DNA of 64,000 nucleotides, taken from positions 603,490 to 667,489 of the forward strand of contig VXMB01000014.1 in the NCBI GenBank assembly GCA_009841265.1, given 5' to 3'. The notes beneath the pieces are model-generated. The model was not told the DNA's origin. It ran no database searches and worked only from the letters and a program-made list of their open reading frames with translations. Shown piece after piece: positions 44,557 through 53,840 of the stretch. Source of the DNA: Gemmatimonadota bacterium. Lineage in GTDB: Bacteria; JAAXHH01. The translations under genes and the position numbers were made by a program. The stretch's first letter is position 1. Each line of letters starts with the position of its first letter.

Positions 44557-46098
44557 ATGCCCGGTGGTCGACCGAACGTACTCTTCATCATGACCGACCA
44601 GATGCGGGCGGACTGCATGTCCGGCGTCGGCCACTCCGTGGTCCGGACGCCCCATCTCGACCAACTCGCCTCTGAAGGCGTCCTCTTCCGGCGGGCCTAC
44701 GTGCAATCGGCGGTCTGCGGTCCCAGCCGCATGTGCTTCTACACGGGCCGGTATCCCCACGCCAACCGGTCTCCCTGGAACGAAGTGCCCTTGCCCGCGG
44801 ACGAGAAGACCATGGGCCACTTCTTCGACGAGGCGGGTTACCGTGCGGCCCTCTGCGGCAAGACGCACTACACCCCCGATCCCTTCGGCGATCCCGGGGC
44901 GCAACCTGAACAGGGGTTCCGCCGCGCGGCCCTGGCCGGCCTGGAAACCTGGGAGCTGAACGAATCCAGGGGGGAGGGCTGGCTGGCCTATCTCAGGAGC
45001 AAGGGGTACGCCGAAGATGTCATCGCCGATCCTTTCGCGGTGGAAATGCCCGCGGATGCCGACCGGGATCATTCCGCCTACCCCACGCGTTTCAGGCGGG
45101 AGGACAGCGATACCGCCTTCATGACGGACCGGGCCATGGCCTTCATGGACGACGCCGGGGATTCGCCCTGGTTTTTGCACCTCTCCTACTTCAAGCCCCA
45201 CCTGCCCATCGTGGCGCCCCATCCTTACAACGCGCTGTACGATCCCGCCGATTCCCCCGCGCCGAACCGGTCTTCGGCGGAACTGGAGCGTCCCCATCCC
45301 TTCCACGTCCCCTACCGGATCGAACGGGGCGGCGTGGCCTACGACGACGAGGACGTGTGGCGGCAGCGAAGGGCGACCTACTACGGGCTGATCACGGAGA
45401 TCGACGACCATCTGGGCAGGCTGTTCTGTTTCATGAAGGACCGGGGGCTCTGGGAGGACACGCTGATCATCTTCACCTCCGATCACGGAGAATACGTGGG
45501 CGACCACTGGATGTTCGAGAAGGAGCTCTTCTACGACGAGGCGTACAACGTGCCCTTCATCGTCCGCGATCCCCGGTCCTGCGCGGACGCCACGCGCGGG
45601 AGGACGATGAACGAGTTCGTCGAGTCTCTGGACGTCCTGCCGACCTGCCTGGAGGTGTGTGGAATCGGCGGAACGGACGGACCCGGCGGTGCCGGCGCAC
45701 CGGGCATGCCGCCCGCCCTGCAGGGACGGTCCCTCGTTCCCCTCCTGCGGGGCGAACGTCCGACCGACTGGCGCGAAGCGGTATTTGCGGACTGGGACTT
45801 CCGGTTCTACTGGACACCGAAGAAGCTCGGCATCCAGCCGGAGAGGTGCCGGGGATGGATGGTGCGGGACGACCGGTTCAAGTACTGGCACTTCAACGGC
45901 ATGCCGGACGTGCTCTTCGACCTGGAACGGGATCCCGGCGAACTACGTAACGTGGCCGAAGATCTGCGCTATGCAGACGCGGTCCGGGATCTGCGCGTGA
46001 AACTGCTGGACTGGCGCATGTCCAACGAGGACGTGAGCCGGGTCGCGTGGACCTATGCGCGCCGCCCCGGATTCGGACACGATCCCTTCACGGCGTAA
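44557..46098 (+). CDS. Sulfatase (formylglycine-dependent)
   Basis: A 513-residue type I sulfatase with canonical modification motif CGPSR (Cys54-Arg58). Others: FIMTDQMRADC (metal acids), CGKTHY and FTSDHGEYVGDH. It resembles the choline-sulfatase/arylsulfatase side of the family more than the sulfatase at 26836. GGAGATC lies upstream of ATG 44557, which matches the conserved RPNVLFI start; no signal peptide. An imperfect 9-bp doublet lies three bases after its stop. Proline dehydrogenase follows after 40 bp. Confidence 0.9.
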   Translation: MPGGRPNVLFIMTDQMRADCMSGVGHSVVRTPHLDQLASEGVLFRRAYVQSAVCGPSRMCFYTGRYPHANRSPWNEVPLPADEKTMGHFFDEAGYRAALCGKTHYTPDPFGDPGAQPEQGFRRAALAGLETWELNESRGEGWLAYLRSKGYAEDVIADPFAVEMPADADRDHSAYPTRFRREDSDTAFMTDRAMAFMDDAGDSPWFLHLSYFKPHLPIVAPHPYNALYDPADSPAPNRSSAELERPHPFHVPYRIERGGVAYDDEDVWRQRRATYYGLITEIDDHLGRLFCFMKDRGLWEDTLIIFTSDHGEYVGDHWMFEKELFYDEAYNVPFIVRDPRSCADATRGRTMNEFVESLDVLPTCLEVCGIGGTDGPGGAGAPGMPPALQGRSLVPLLRGERPTDWREAVFADWDFRFYWTPKKLGIQPERCRGWMVRDDRFKYWHFNGMPDVLFDLERDPGELRNVAEDLRYADAVRDLRVKLLDWRMSNEDVSRVAWTYARRPGFGHDPFTA

Positions 46099-46100
46099 GC

Positions 46101-46118
46101 AGTCCGCCTGGTCCGCCG
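46101..46118. repeat. 9-bp x 2 repeat next to a stop codon
   Basis: AGTCCGCCT (46101-46109) and GGTCCGCCG (46110-46118), directly after the sulfatase stop (46096-46098). In reverse complement it resembles the GGACCAGGC unit seen in two genes. Confidence 0.5.
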
Positions 46119-46138
46119 CACAAGGTAACGGAGCCGAA

Positions 46139-46987
46139 ATGAGCCGGTTGTTCTTCCTCGCCAGGAGATTCGTCGCAGGGGAATCCCTCGAGGCCGCGGT
46201 CGACGTCGTCCGGTCGTTGAACGGCGACGGGCTCGACGTGACCCTGAACATGCTCGGCGAAGCGACCCGTGAACGCGAAGAGGCGGACGAGGCCGTCCGC
46301 CAGTATCTTATCATGCTGGACCTGATCCGGGACGGCGCGCTCCAGGCCAATATCTCCGTCAAGCTCACCCACCTGGGACTGGATATAGACGAAGCGTACT
46401 GCTTAGACAACCTGGGCCGGATCCTTGAAGCCGCGAAGGAACGGGACATCTTCGTACGGCTGGACATGGAAGGCTCGCCCTACACGCAGCAGACCCTGGA
46501 TATCTTCTACAACCTGTACGACCTTCACAGGAACTCCGGCGTGGTGATCCAGGCCATGCTGCTGCGCAGCCCCCACGACATCTTCGTGCTCAACAAGATC
46601 GGAGCCCGCGTGCGGCTGTGCAAGGGATCCTACCGGGAACCCTCCGACCTGGCCCTGCAGCGGATGCCCAACATCCGCGGCGCGTTTCTTTCGATGACGG
46701 AACAGCTCCTGCGGGACGGCCACTATCCCGCTTTCGCGACGCACGACGATTACCTGATCGAGGGCGTGATACGGTACGCCGAGCAACTGGAAGTCCCGCG
46801 GGACGGCTTCGAGTTCCAGATGCTCTATGGCCTGCGTCCGGGATTCCAGAAGGAAATGCGCGCAAGGGGTTTCCGCATGCGTGTCTACGTGCCCTTCGGA
46901 ACGGAGTGGATGCCCTATTTCTACCGGAGGCTCAGGGAACGCAAGGAGAACGTATGGTTTGTCCTGCGCAACCTGGTCCGAAGCTGA
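46139..46987 (+). CDS. Proline dehydrogenase
   Basis: A 282-residue monofunctional PRODH (FAD-dependent TIM barrel). Seen: NISVKLTHLG, VRLDMEGS, VVIQAMLLRS, VRLCKGSYREP, FATHDDYLI and the C-terminal YVPFGTEWMPYFYRRLRER with the substrate-binding tyrosine and arginines. It oxidises proline to P5C at the membrane, feeding quinones. The ATG at 46139 fits the short bacterial family; the P5C dehydrogenase partner is not in this window. Confidence 0.93.
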   Translation: MSRLFFLARRFVAGESLEAAVDVVRSLNGDGLDVTLNMLGEATREREEADEAVRQYLIMLDLIRDGALQANISVKLTHLGLDIDEAYCLDNLGRILEAAKERDIFVRLDMEGSPYTQQTLDIFYNLYDLHRNSGVVIQAMLLRSPHDIFVLNKIGARVRLCKGSYREPSDLALQRMPNIRGAFLSMTEQLLRDGHYPAFATHDDYLIEGVIRYAEQLEVPRDGFEFQMLYGLRPGFQKEMRARGFRMRVYVPFGTEWMPYFYRRLRERKENVWFVLRNLVRS

Positions 46988-47152
46988 GACCGGTTCCCGG
47001 TCGGGCAAATCGGGCGTATACTTCAATTCCATCCTTTTGCGGTAACATACACTTTCCATTCGAGGTCTAAGTTGGTAGGCGCGATGACCTGACGATCTTC
47101 ATTCCGGGGCCCATCGCAAGAAACCCTCAGCTTACCGGATGGGAGGTGCTTT

Positions 47153-48022
47153 ATGTTTACGCTCGCGTATAGAGTCTTTGCCGTTGCCGCCGTGCTCATC
47201 CTGCTCCCCGCCGACCTCACGGGTTTTCACCGGGACGCTTTCGCAGAGGTCAGGCATTACACTAAAACAGTTGCTTTTGAACCGGGCGGCCACCTGGGCA
47301 TAGAAACCGGCAGGGGCAGTCTTGAACTGTCGTCATGGGACCGTAACGAGGTGGAAATAGTCGCCCGTATCGAGTCACCCTTCGAAATCAACCCCGACTA
47401 CGCGAGTAAGATCGTAACGGCGCTGAGCATCGAAGTGGAGGGATCCGGACGATCGTTGCGGATCCGGTCCGACTATGATGATATTCCCAGTTACAAACGA
47501 TGGTTCATCAGTATCCGGCATATCCCCTATGTCCACTACGAAATTCGAACGCCGCGCCGCATCCATCTGGATTTGGACGTCCGCCACACGGACACGAGAA
47601 TCCAGGACGTCGAAGGCGCGATTCGCATCAATGCGCATTACAGCGAAGTAACGGGTACGGACTGGACGGGCCTGACACGCCTGGACTTGGATCACGGTAC
47701 GCTTCGGCTGACGGAGTTGGAAGGCGCCGTCGAACTGGACGCTCGGCACGCAGATGTGCGCATGGAAGCAACGCAACTCAGCGGCGATACGCGGATACGC
47801 GCACACCGGGGCCAGACGGTACTGTACCTGCCCCGCCATCAGGGACTCGACCTCTACTCCGACGTCAGCCACCAAAGCGACCTGGATTCCGATTTCGAGA
47901 TTTCGACCCGGGTGTCACAACGCGACGAAGGCATCATCGCCGGCACGATCAATGGGGGCGGCTCGTTGCTCGAACTCCGTGGCGACCATACCAGATTCCG
48001 ATTGAGAAGCAGCGATCCGTAA
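47153..48022 (+). CDS. DUF4097-like secreted beta-helix protein
   Basis: A 289-residue secreted protein with a signal peptide (about 1-31) and a repetitive beta pattern of the DUF4097/adhesin kind (GHLGIETGRGSLELSSW, INAHYSEVTG, LDARHADVRMEATQL). Such proteins form right-handed beta-solenoids and often accompany anti-sigma or membrane-stress genes. None is seen here. GGGAGG lies 8 bases before the ATG at 47153. A strong hairpin at 48058-48096 follows. Function unknown. Confidence 0.75.
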   Translation: MFTLAYRVFAVAAVLILLPADLTGFHRDAFAEVRHYTKTVAFEPGGHLGIETGRGSLELSSWDRNEVEIVARIESPFEINPDYASKIVTALSIEVEGSGRSLRIRSDYDDIPSYKRWFISIRHIPYVHYEIRTPRRIHLDLDVRHTDTRIQDVEGAIRINAHYSEVTGTDWTGLTRLDLDHGTLRLTELEGAVELDARHADVRMEATQLSGDTRIRAHRGQTVLYLPRHQGLDLYSDVSHQSDLDSDFEISTRVSQRDEGIIAGTINGGGSLLELRGDHTRFRLRSSDP

Positions 48023-48057
48023 TTCGGATCATTGAGGCCCACCGCCTTGACCTCTAA

Positions 48058-48096
48058 GCACGCCGTTACCCGGTACCTCGACCGGGCGCGGCGTGC
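48058..48096 (+). terminator. Strong two-stage hairpin, no T-run
   Basis: GCACGCCG (48058-48065) pairs with CGGCGTGC (48089-48096); inside, CCCGGT (48069-48074) pairs with ACCGGG (48081-48086). A very stable 14-bp stem 35 bases after the DUF4097-like stop; lack of T-run makes it a Rho-assisted or mRNA-protecting structure by inference. Confidence 0.5.
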
Positions 48097-48272
48097 CCGC
48101 GGCACCGCTCCTTAACCGCTCCAGCGAGACGATACGGATCTGCCCTCCTGCGGCGCGCCGTGCCCATGTGCGCCATTTCCGCGGTATAATCATTGACAAC
48201 GCCACAGCCGTAATACCATATAATTCGTAAACCATTCGCGGCTGTTTCATATTTCGCGACGATCGAGTATAG

Positions 48273-48323
48273 GTCCAGGGCGTGCGCCAGTCCAGGACGT
48301 GCACCAGTCCAGGACGTGCACCA
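48273..48323. repeat. 17-bp x 3 tandem repeat before tsaD
   Basis: GTCCAGGGCGTGCGCCA (48273-48289), then two identical GTCCAGGACGTGCACCA (48290-48306, 48307-48323). Lies in the tsaD leader, about 95 bp before its ATG. Confidence 0.9.
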
Positions 48324-48418
48324 GTCTGGCCCGCGGATTCAACATCCGCATCGACAACAACATTACCCGTTTTGGCAGACCCAAGGCGCAGTTTCGGAAG
48401 TGAGCGGATCGAGGGGCC

Positions 48419-49462
48419 ATGCTCATCCTCGGAATCGATACCTCCTGCGATGAAACCGCGGCCGCTGTCGTACGCGATGAAACGACGGTCCTGTCCAACG
48501 TAATCTCCTCGCAGGGCATACACGTCGAATACGGGGGCGTCGTGCCGGAACTGGCCTCCCGGGCCCACCTGGCCCTTCTGCTGCCTGCGATCGAATCGGC
48601 CCTGCAGCAAGCTTCCTGCGAACCCAACGGCCTGGACGCAATCGCCGTGACCTACGGCCCCGGACTTGCGGGCTGCCTGCTGATCGGACTTTCCACGGTC
48701 AAATCCATCGCGATGGCCATGGACAAACCCCTGGTCGGCGTGAACCACATCGAAGGCCACGTGTTCGCGGGACGCCTGGCGGACGGGGAGCTCGCCCCTC
48801 CCTTCATCGCGCTCGTCGTATCCGGCGGACACACGCAGCTGGTGCTTGTCGAGGACTGGGGCCGTTACAACATCCTGGGCAATACGCGCGACGATGCGGC
48901 CGGCGAGGCCTTCGACAAGGTCGCCAGGCTGATGCGGATCGGGTATCCCGGCGGTCCCGTCATCGACCGGTTGTCGCGGGACGGAGATCCCGGGTTCCTG
49001 GACTTTCCCCGGACCTACCTCGATCCCGACGGCTTCGAGTTCAGTTTCAGCGGCCTCAAGAACGCCATACGCATGTATCTTTCGGGACAGGCCGAAGCGG
49101 AGATCGACCGCGACCGCGCCCACATCGCCGCGTCCTTCCAGGAAGCCGTCGTAGACGTGCTGGTCGACAAGTCCGTGGCCGCCGCCGCGGCCGCAGGAGT
49201 GGACGCCATTCTGATCACGGGAGGTGTGGCGTGCAACAGCCGGCTGCGCGAGCGGATGACCGAAAGGGGCGCCGAATCGGGGCGCCGGGTGGTCTATCCC
49301 CCACCCATTCTGTGCACGGACAACGGCGCCATGATCGCGGCGGCCGGAGCTTACCGGTTTCGCAAGGGGCAGCGGGACGGACTCTCGCTTTCCGTCCAGC
49401 CCCGCGCGCGCCTGGCGGATCTAACCGGCGCCGGGATGAACGGCGGGACAGCGCGGCCATGA
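48419..49462 (+). CDS. tsaD: tRNA N6-threonylcarbamoyladenosine synthase TsaD
   Basis: A 347-residue ASKHA-fold enzyme. N-terminus MLILGIDTSCDET, metal histidines His110 and His114 in NHIEGH, SGGHTQL, DDAAGEAFDK and GGVACNSRLR. It transfers the threonylcarbamoyl group to A37 of ANN-decoding tRNAs with TsaB and TsaE. Normal length; essential in most bacteria. Its end overlaps the NCS2 permease start by four bases (ATGA), so these two are translationally coupled. Confidence 0.97.
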   Translation: MLILGIDTSCDETAAAVVRDETTVLSNVISSQGIHVEYGGVVPELASRAHLALLLPAIESALQQASCEPNGLDAIAVTYGPGLAGCLLIGLSTVKSIAMAMDKPLVGVNHIEGHVFAGRLADGELAPPFIALVVSGGHTQLVLVEDWGRYNILGNTRDDAAGEAFDKVARLMRIGYPGGPVIDRLSRDGDPGFLDFPRTYLDPDGFEFSFSGLKNAIRMYLSGQAEAEIDRDRAHIAASFQEAVVDVLVDKSVAAAAAAGVDAILITGGVACNSRLRERMTERGAESGRRVVYPPPILCTDNGAMIAAAGAYRFRKGQRDGLSLSVQPRARLADLTGAGMNGGTARP

Positions 49463-50772
49463 ACCGTATCGCGTCATTCTTCAGGTTCGACGAACACAAA
49501 ACGGACTGGCGGACCGAGGCCACCGGCGGCCTGACCACCTTCATGACGATGGCCTATATCGTGGCGGTAAACCCCGCCATGCTGTCGGAGGCGATGGGCC
49601 AGGCGTTGTTCGGAGAACTCCTGTTCGCCACGTGCGCGTCCGCCGCCATCGGCACGCTTTTGATGGCGCTGCTGGCGAACTACCCCTTCGCCCTGGCGCC
49701 CGGCATGGGGCTCAACGCCTTTTTTACCTATACCATCGTGCTGGGCATGGGGGTGGACTGGCGTATCGCGCTCGCCGTGGTGCTGGCGTCGGGTCTCCTG
49801 TTCCTGTTGTTGACCATACTGCGCGTTAGGGAAGCCATCATCACGGCGGTGCCCGAACCGCTCAAGCGCGCGACGGCGGCCGGCATCGGACTGTTCATTG
49901 CGTTCATCGGTCTCAGGAACGCCGGCATCATCGTGGACGATCCGGTCACCTTGGTGGACCTGGGGGACGTGCGTTCCTGGCCTTTCGCGCTGACGCTCGT
50001 CGGTATGGCGGGTATCGGCGTCATGCTTGCCCGGGGTATTCGCGGTGCGATCCTGCTGGGTGTCGCCGGGGTCGCTTTCCTGGCCATGGTCATCGGTGAA
50101 GTTCCCTGGCCCGCAGGCGTGGTCAGCCTGCCCGCCTGGCCCGCCACCCTCTTCGGGGAGGCGATCGTCCACCTGCCGTACACCCTGGACACGATGTTTC
50201 TCCATCTCGTCTTCGCCTTTCTGTTCGTGGACCTGTTCGATACCATGGGTACACTGGTCGGCCTCTCGGAACGCTCGGGTTTCCTGGACTCTCAGGGCCG
50301 GCTGCCCCGGGCCAACCGCGCGCTGCTGGCGGACTCCGTCGGGTCGGTTTTCGGCAGCGTGCTGGGCTCATCGACCGTGACCACCTACATCGAGAGCGCC
50401 ACCGGCATATCTTCCGGTGCGCGGACGGGATTCGCCAGCCTGGTCGTCGCTTTCCTGTTCCTCGGCACGTTGTTCGTGGCACCCCTGGTCGAATCCATAC
50501 CGGTTTTCGCCACCGCGCCGGCCCTGATCGTAACGGGCGTGCTGATGATGGCCGCGGCGGCGCGGGTGAACTGGAGCGACGTGACGGAAGCGGTCCCCGT
50601 GTTCCTGACGTTGATTTCGATCCCGTTGACCTTCAGCATCGCCGACGGGCTGGCCGTGGGTTTCGTCGCCTATCCGGTCATCAAGAGGCTGAGCGGCAAG
50701 GGCGCGGACGTGCATCCACTCGTCGACGTCCTGGCGCTTGTATTTATCGCACGTTACGTTTTCATGGAGTGA
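49459..50772 (+). CDS. NCS2-family purine permease (AzgA-like)
   Basis: A 437-residue polytopic membrane protein of the AzgA/GhxP branch of nucleobase-cation symporters. Typical sequences are TEATGGLTTFMTMAYIVAVNP near the start, FALAPGMGLNAFFTY, FVDLFDTMGTLVGL and ATGISSGARTGFASLVV. It would import adenine, guanine or hypoxanthine with protons. The ATG at 49459 overlaps the tsaD stop; the long frame upstream is only antisense-like shadow over tsaD. Confidence 0.93.
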   Translation: MNRIASFFRFDEHKTDWRTEATGGLTTFMTMAYIVAVNPAMLSEAMGQALFGELLFATCASAAIGTLLMALLANYPFALAPGMGLNAFFTYTIVLGMGVDWRIALAVVLASGLLFLLLTILRVREAIITAVPEPLKRATAAGIGLFIAFIGLRNAGIIVDDPVTLVDLGDVRSWPFALTLVGMAGIGVMLARGIRGAILLGVAGVAFLAMVIGEVPWPAGVVSLPAWPATLFGEAIVHLPYTLDTMFLHLVFAFLFVDLFDTMGTLVGLSERSGFLDSQGRLPRANRALLADSVGSVFGSVLGSSTVTTYIESATGISSGARTGFASLVVAFLFLGTLFVAPLVESIPVFATAPALIVTGVLMMAAAARVNWSDVTEAVPVFLTLISIPLTFSIADGLAVGFVAYPVIKRLSGKGADVHPLVDVLALVFIARYVFME

Positions 50773-50839
50773 TCTGAAGTTTACGGGCCTGTACCAGTGG
50801 CCTCCATTCACCACCAGCTACCGTGGGGAGGTATTCATC

Positions 50840-53674
50840 ATGCGCATTACGAGCGTGGTTCTGCTCTTGCTGTTCAGTGTATGGCCGGCGGCGGCCCAGG
50901 AAACCGGCAGTCTGTCCGGCAGGATCGCCACCGAAGACGGCATGGCACTGTTCGGCGCCAATGTCTCTGTCGCGGGCGACGCGATCGAAGGCCTGCGAGG
51001 AACGACGACCGACGGAGAGGGTGCGTTTCGCATCGACGGCCTTCCGCCCGGCGTTTACGAAGTGATCGCTTCCTTCCTCGGTTACGAATCAGTCACCACG
51101 GCCGGCGTGATGATCCGCGGCGGCGAAACCACCACGCTGGACATCGGCCTGGCGGCAACGACGCTGATCGGCGAGCAGGTCGTGGTTTCCGCGTCGCGCA
51201 AGCAGGAGAAGCTGCTCGACGCGCCGGCCTCCATTTCCGTGGTCGAGCTGGACGAGATCATGGACCGCCCCGCCCTGTCGGTAACCGACTACATCAGTGA
51301 CCTGAGCGGCGTGGACCAGGCCAAGGTAGGCGTTTCCCAGAGTTCCACCGTGATACGGGGATTCAACCGCACGTTCACGGGATCCCTCCTGCAGATGGTG
51401 GACAACCGGATCGCGCGCATCGCCTCCCTCCGGCTCAACATGGCCAGTTCCATTCCCTTGACGAGCGAGGACATCCAGCGCATCGAGGTCGTCCGGGGAC
51501 CGGGGTCCGCCCTCTACGGCCCCAACAGCGCCAACGGGGTCATGCACATCGTGACCCGTTCGCCCATCGGTTCGGAGGGCAACGCCCTTTCCCTGTTCGG
51601 CGGCGAACGCAGTCTCCGCAAGGCGACCTTCCGGCACGCCAGCAGCGTCGACGGCAAAATAGGTTTCAAGGTTTCGGGCGAGTACTCGAAGGCCCGCGAA
51701 TGGGAATATGACGACCCTGCGGAGGTCATCCCGAGGGACAAAGACAATGAACGCCTGCTCGGAGAAATCCGCGTCGACCTTCGTCCGACCGACGACCTGT
51801 CCATCATCGGATCGGCGGGGTATTCCCGGTTCAAAATCATCCAGATGACCGGGCAGGGCGCGGCCCAGGCCGTCGACTGGTCCACTCGTTTCTTTCAGGC
51901 CCGCTCGCAATACAAGGGATGGTTCGCACAGATCTTTCTCAACATGAACGACGCGGGCGATACCAAGCTCCTCCGGACCACCCAGCCCATCGTGGACACC
52001 TCGCGGTTGACCGTGATGCAGCTTCAGCACAACTTTGCGCTGGGCGCCAGGCAGCAGTTCACCTACGGCGCGGACGTGCTGCTGACCCGGCCCAACACCG
52101 GGAATACGACCCACGGCCAGTTCGAAGACCGCGACAACCTGGACGAATACGGGTTCTACGTGCAAAGCGAAACGAACCTGAACGACCAGGTCAGCCTGAT
52201 GCTGGCCGGCCGGCTGGACGAACACAGCAAGAACGAAGACCCGGTGTTCTCGCCCCGGGCGGCCCTGGTCTACAAGCCTTCGACGGAAAGCACGCTCAGG
52301 CTGACGTACAACCGGGCCTTCGGCACGCCCAGTTCCGTGCATTACTTTCTCGATCTGATCGCGGGTTCCGATCCATTCGGCCTGGGCGCGAACTTCGGCG
52401 CACTGGGTCTGGGGCCGGACCGCACCATCGATCTGCGCACGCAGGGCGTCAACTCGCAGTTCACGTTCCGGCGCGGAGACAACGGCCTGCCCATGTACCG
52501 GTCGCCCTTCGCCCCCGTGGCGGGACTTCCCGCGGACACCTATCTGCCCATGAACGATCCGGCCAGCACCAATCTCCTCTGGGGCGTGGCCCGCGGGGCC
52601 GTGCTGGCGCAGCTTACGCCGCAGCTCCAGGGGCTGGCGGTCCCCATCATCACGCAGTACCTGATTTCGCTAGGGCTTCCGGCTCCGAACGCCGCGCAGC
52701 TGGCGGTCCAGCAGGCGGCGCAACTGGCCGCCGCTTTCCCGGGCGTCATCCCGTCGGCCCTGCCGGGGCTCACGAACGCACTGGGCGTACTGGACACGGG
52801 GACGGGTGCCTTCAATCCCGTCGATCCGGCGTCGGTCCGGAACATCGACCCGATGAGACCGTCCATTACCGAGACGTTTGAAGTGGGTTACAAGGGCGTC
52901 GTCGGCAACAAGCTGGTGCTGACCGCGGATTTCTACCGCAACAAGATCCACGATTTCATCAGTTCCATACACATCGTGACCCCCAACGTGTTCCTGGATC
53001 CCGGTCCGCTGGCCACGGCCCTTGGCGCCGGTATCGCACAGCAACTGGCCCTGCCGGAGAACGCGCAGCTGGCCGGGGCCCTCGCGGTGATCGATGATCC
53101 GGCGACGGGCGTGGGCGGCGACGGAAACGGATCGCCGGTGGACGAACTGACCCGGATCTTCGTGGGCACGGCTGCCGCGATCCCTTACGGCACGGTGACC
53201 CCGGAGGAAGCCTCCGACCCCAATGCCGTGATGCTGACCTACCGCAACTTCGGTGAGGTTTCGTACTACGGCACAGACCTCGGGTTCTCCTATTATCCCA
53301 GCGACACCTGGAACCTGTCGGGAAGCTATTCCTTCATCAATGAGAACCTGTTCGAGAAGGTGGACGGCATCGACGACATACCTTTGAACGCGCCAAAGCA
53401 CAAGCTGTCCCTGGCGCTCGACCTGAAGCCGTCCGGCCTGCCGCTCAACCTCGGCGCCCGCATGCGGTACCGCGGCGCTTTTGAAATGGCCGACGGCGTC
53501 TACGTCGGCGACGTGGAATCCCATACGGTCGTGGACTTGAGCGCTTCCTATGGTTTCTCGAATGTCACGTTCAGCGTTGAGGCCAGCAATCTGCTCGACA
53601 AGCAGTACCAGGCCTTCGTCGGAGCGCCGATGATCGGGCGTCTGGTCATGGCGGGTCTGGCGGTGCGTTTCTGA
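50840..53674 (+). CDS. TonB-dependent receptor with carboxypeptidase-regulatory-like domain (paralogue 1)
   Basis: A 944-residue outer-membrane receptor. Signal peptide about 1-19 (PAAAQ), a CarboxypepD_reg-like domain about 22-105 (SLSGRIATEDG, PGVYEVIASFLGY), plug domain (VVSASRKQEKLLDAPAS, IQRIEVVRGPGSALYGPNSANG) and a beta barrel ending AGLAVRF. It imports large or scarce nutrients using TonB energy. An Ala/Gln-rich stretch (about 600-640; AAQLAVQQAAQLAAAF) lies in a barrel loop. GGGAGGT decides the ATG at 50840. No SusD partner is present. Adjacent to a homologue and downstream of the purine permease. Confidence 0.93.
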   Translation: MRITSVVLLLLFSVWPAAAQETGSLSGRIATEDGMALFGANVSVAGDAIEGLRGTTTDGEGAFRIDGLPPGVYEVIASFLGYESVTTAGVMIRGGETTTLDIGLAATTLIGEQVVVSASRKQEKLLDAPASISVVELDEIMDRPALSVTDYISDLSGVDQAKVGVSQSSTVIRGFNRTFTGSLLQMVDNRIARIASLRLNMASSIPLTSEDIQRIEVVRGPGSALYGPNSANGVMHIVTRSPIGSEGNALSLFGGERSLRKATFRHASSVDGKIGFKVSGEYSKAREWEYDDPAEVIPRDKDNERLLGEIRVDLRPTDDLSIIGSAGYSRFKIIQMTGQGAAQAVDWSTRFFQARSQYKGWFAQIFLNMNDAGDTKLLRTTQPIVDTSRLTVMQLQHNFALGARQQFTYGADVLLTRPNTGNTTHGQFEDRDNLDEYGFYVQSETNLNDQVSLMLAGRLDEHSKNEDPVFSPRAALVYKPSTESTLRLTYNRAFGTPSSVHYFLDLIAGSDPFGLGANFGALGLGPDRTIDLRTQGVNSQFTFRRGDNGLPMYRSPFAPVAGLPADTYLPMNDPASTNLLWGVARGAVLAQLTPQLQGLAVPIITQYLISLGLPAPNAAQLAVQQAAQLAAAFPGVIPSALPGLTNALGVLDTGTGAFNPVDPASVRNIDPMRPSITETFEVGYKGVVGNKLVLTADFYRNKIHDFISSIHIVTPNVFLDPGPLATALGAGIAQQLALPENAQLAGALAVIDDPATGVGGDGNGSPVDELTRIFVGTAAAIPYGTVTPEEASDPNAVMLTYRNFGEVSYYGTDLGFSYYPSDTWNLSGSYSFINENLFEKVDGIDDIPLNAPKHKLSLALDLKPSGLPLNLGARMRYRGAFEMADGVYVGDVESHTVVDLSASYGFSNVTFSVEASNLLDKQYQAFVGAPMIGRLVMAGLAVRF

Positions 53675-53696
53675 TCGCCATCGGGTGATAATTCGC

Positions 53697-53724
53697 TTGA
53701 CAAATCCGCGTATGTTCATATTCT
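53697..53724 (+). promoter_or_regulatory. Promoter candidate of TonB receptor 2
   Basis: TTGACA (53697-53702), 16-bp spacer, TATTCT (53719-53724), about 115 bp before the start at 53841. Indicates that the second receptor can be expressed separately from the first. Confidence 0.5.
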
Positions 53725-53840
53725 ATAAGTAATTAGGTAGTTGTAAACGGATCCACCGCGCCGGCCCGAAACAAAGGATGATTCGTGTCGGCGCGAGGTC
53801 CTTTTCCCCCGGCACATATCGGCAGGAAGGAACCGGTCCC

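Larger units (their letters stand above)
48023..48418. other. Intergenic region upstream of tsaD
   Basis: 396 bp with a strong hairpin (48058-48096), a TATAAT (48185-48190), then TTGACA (48193-48198) with a second TATAAT at 48219-48224 (20-bp spacing, longer than ideal), and a 17-bp x 3 repeat (48273-48323). No coding sequence seen. Confidence 0.5.

Noticed and set aside
47040..47152. Possible tRNA or riboswitch before the DUF4097-like gene
   Set aside because: No cloverleaf or T-loop consensus and no riboswitch core recognised. The shared TTTCCATTCGAGGTC with the enolase start (21626) seems coincidental.
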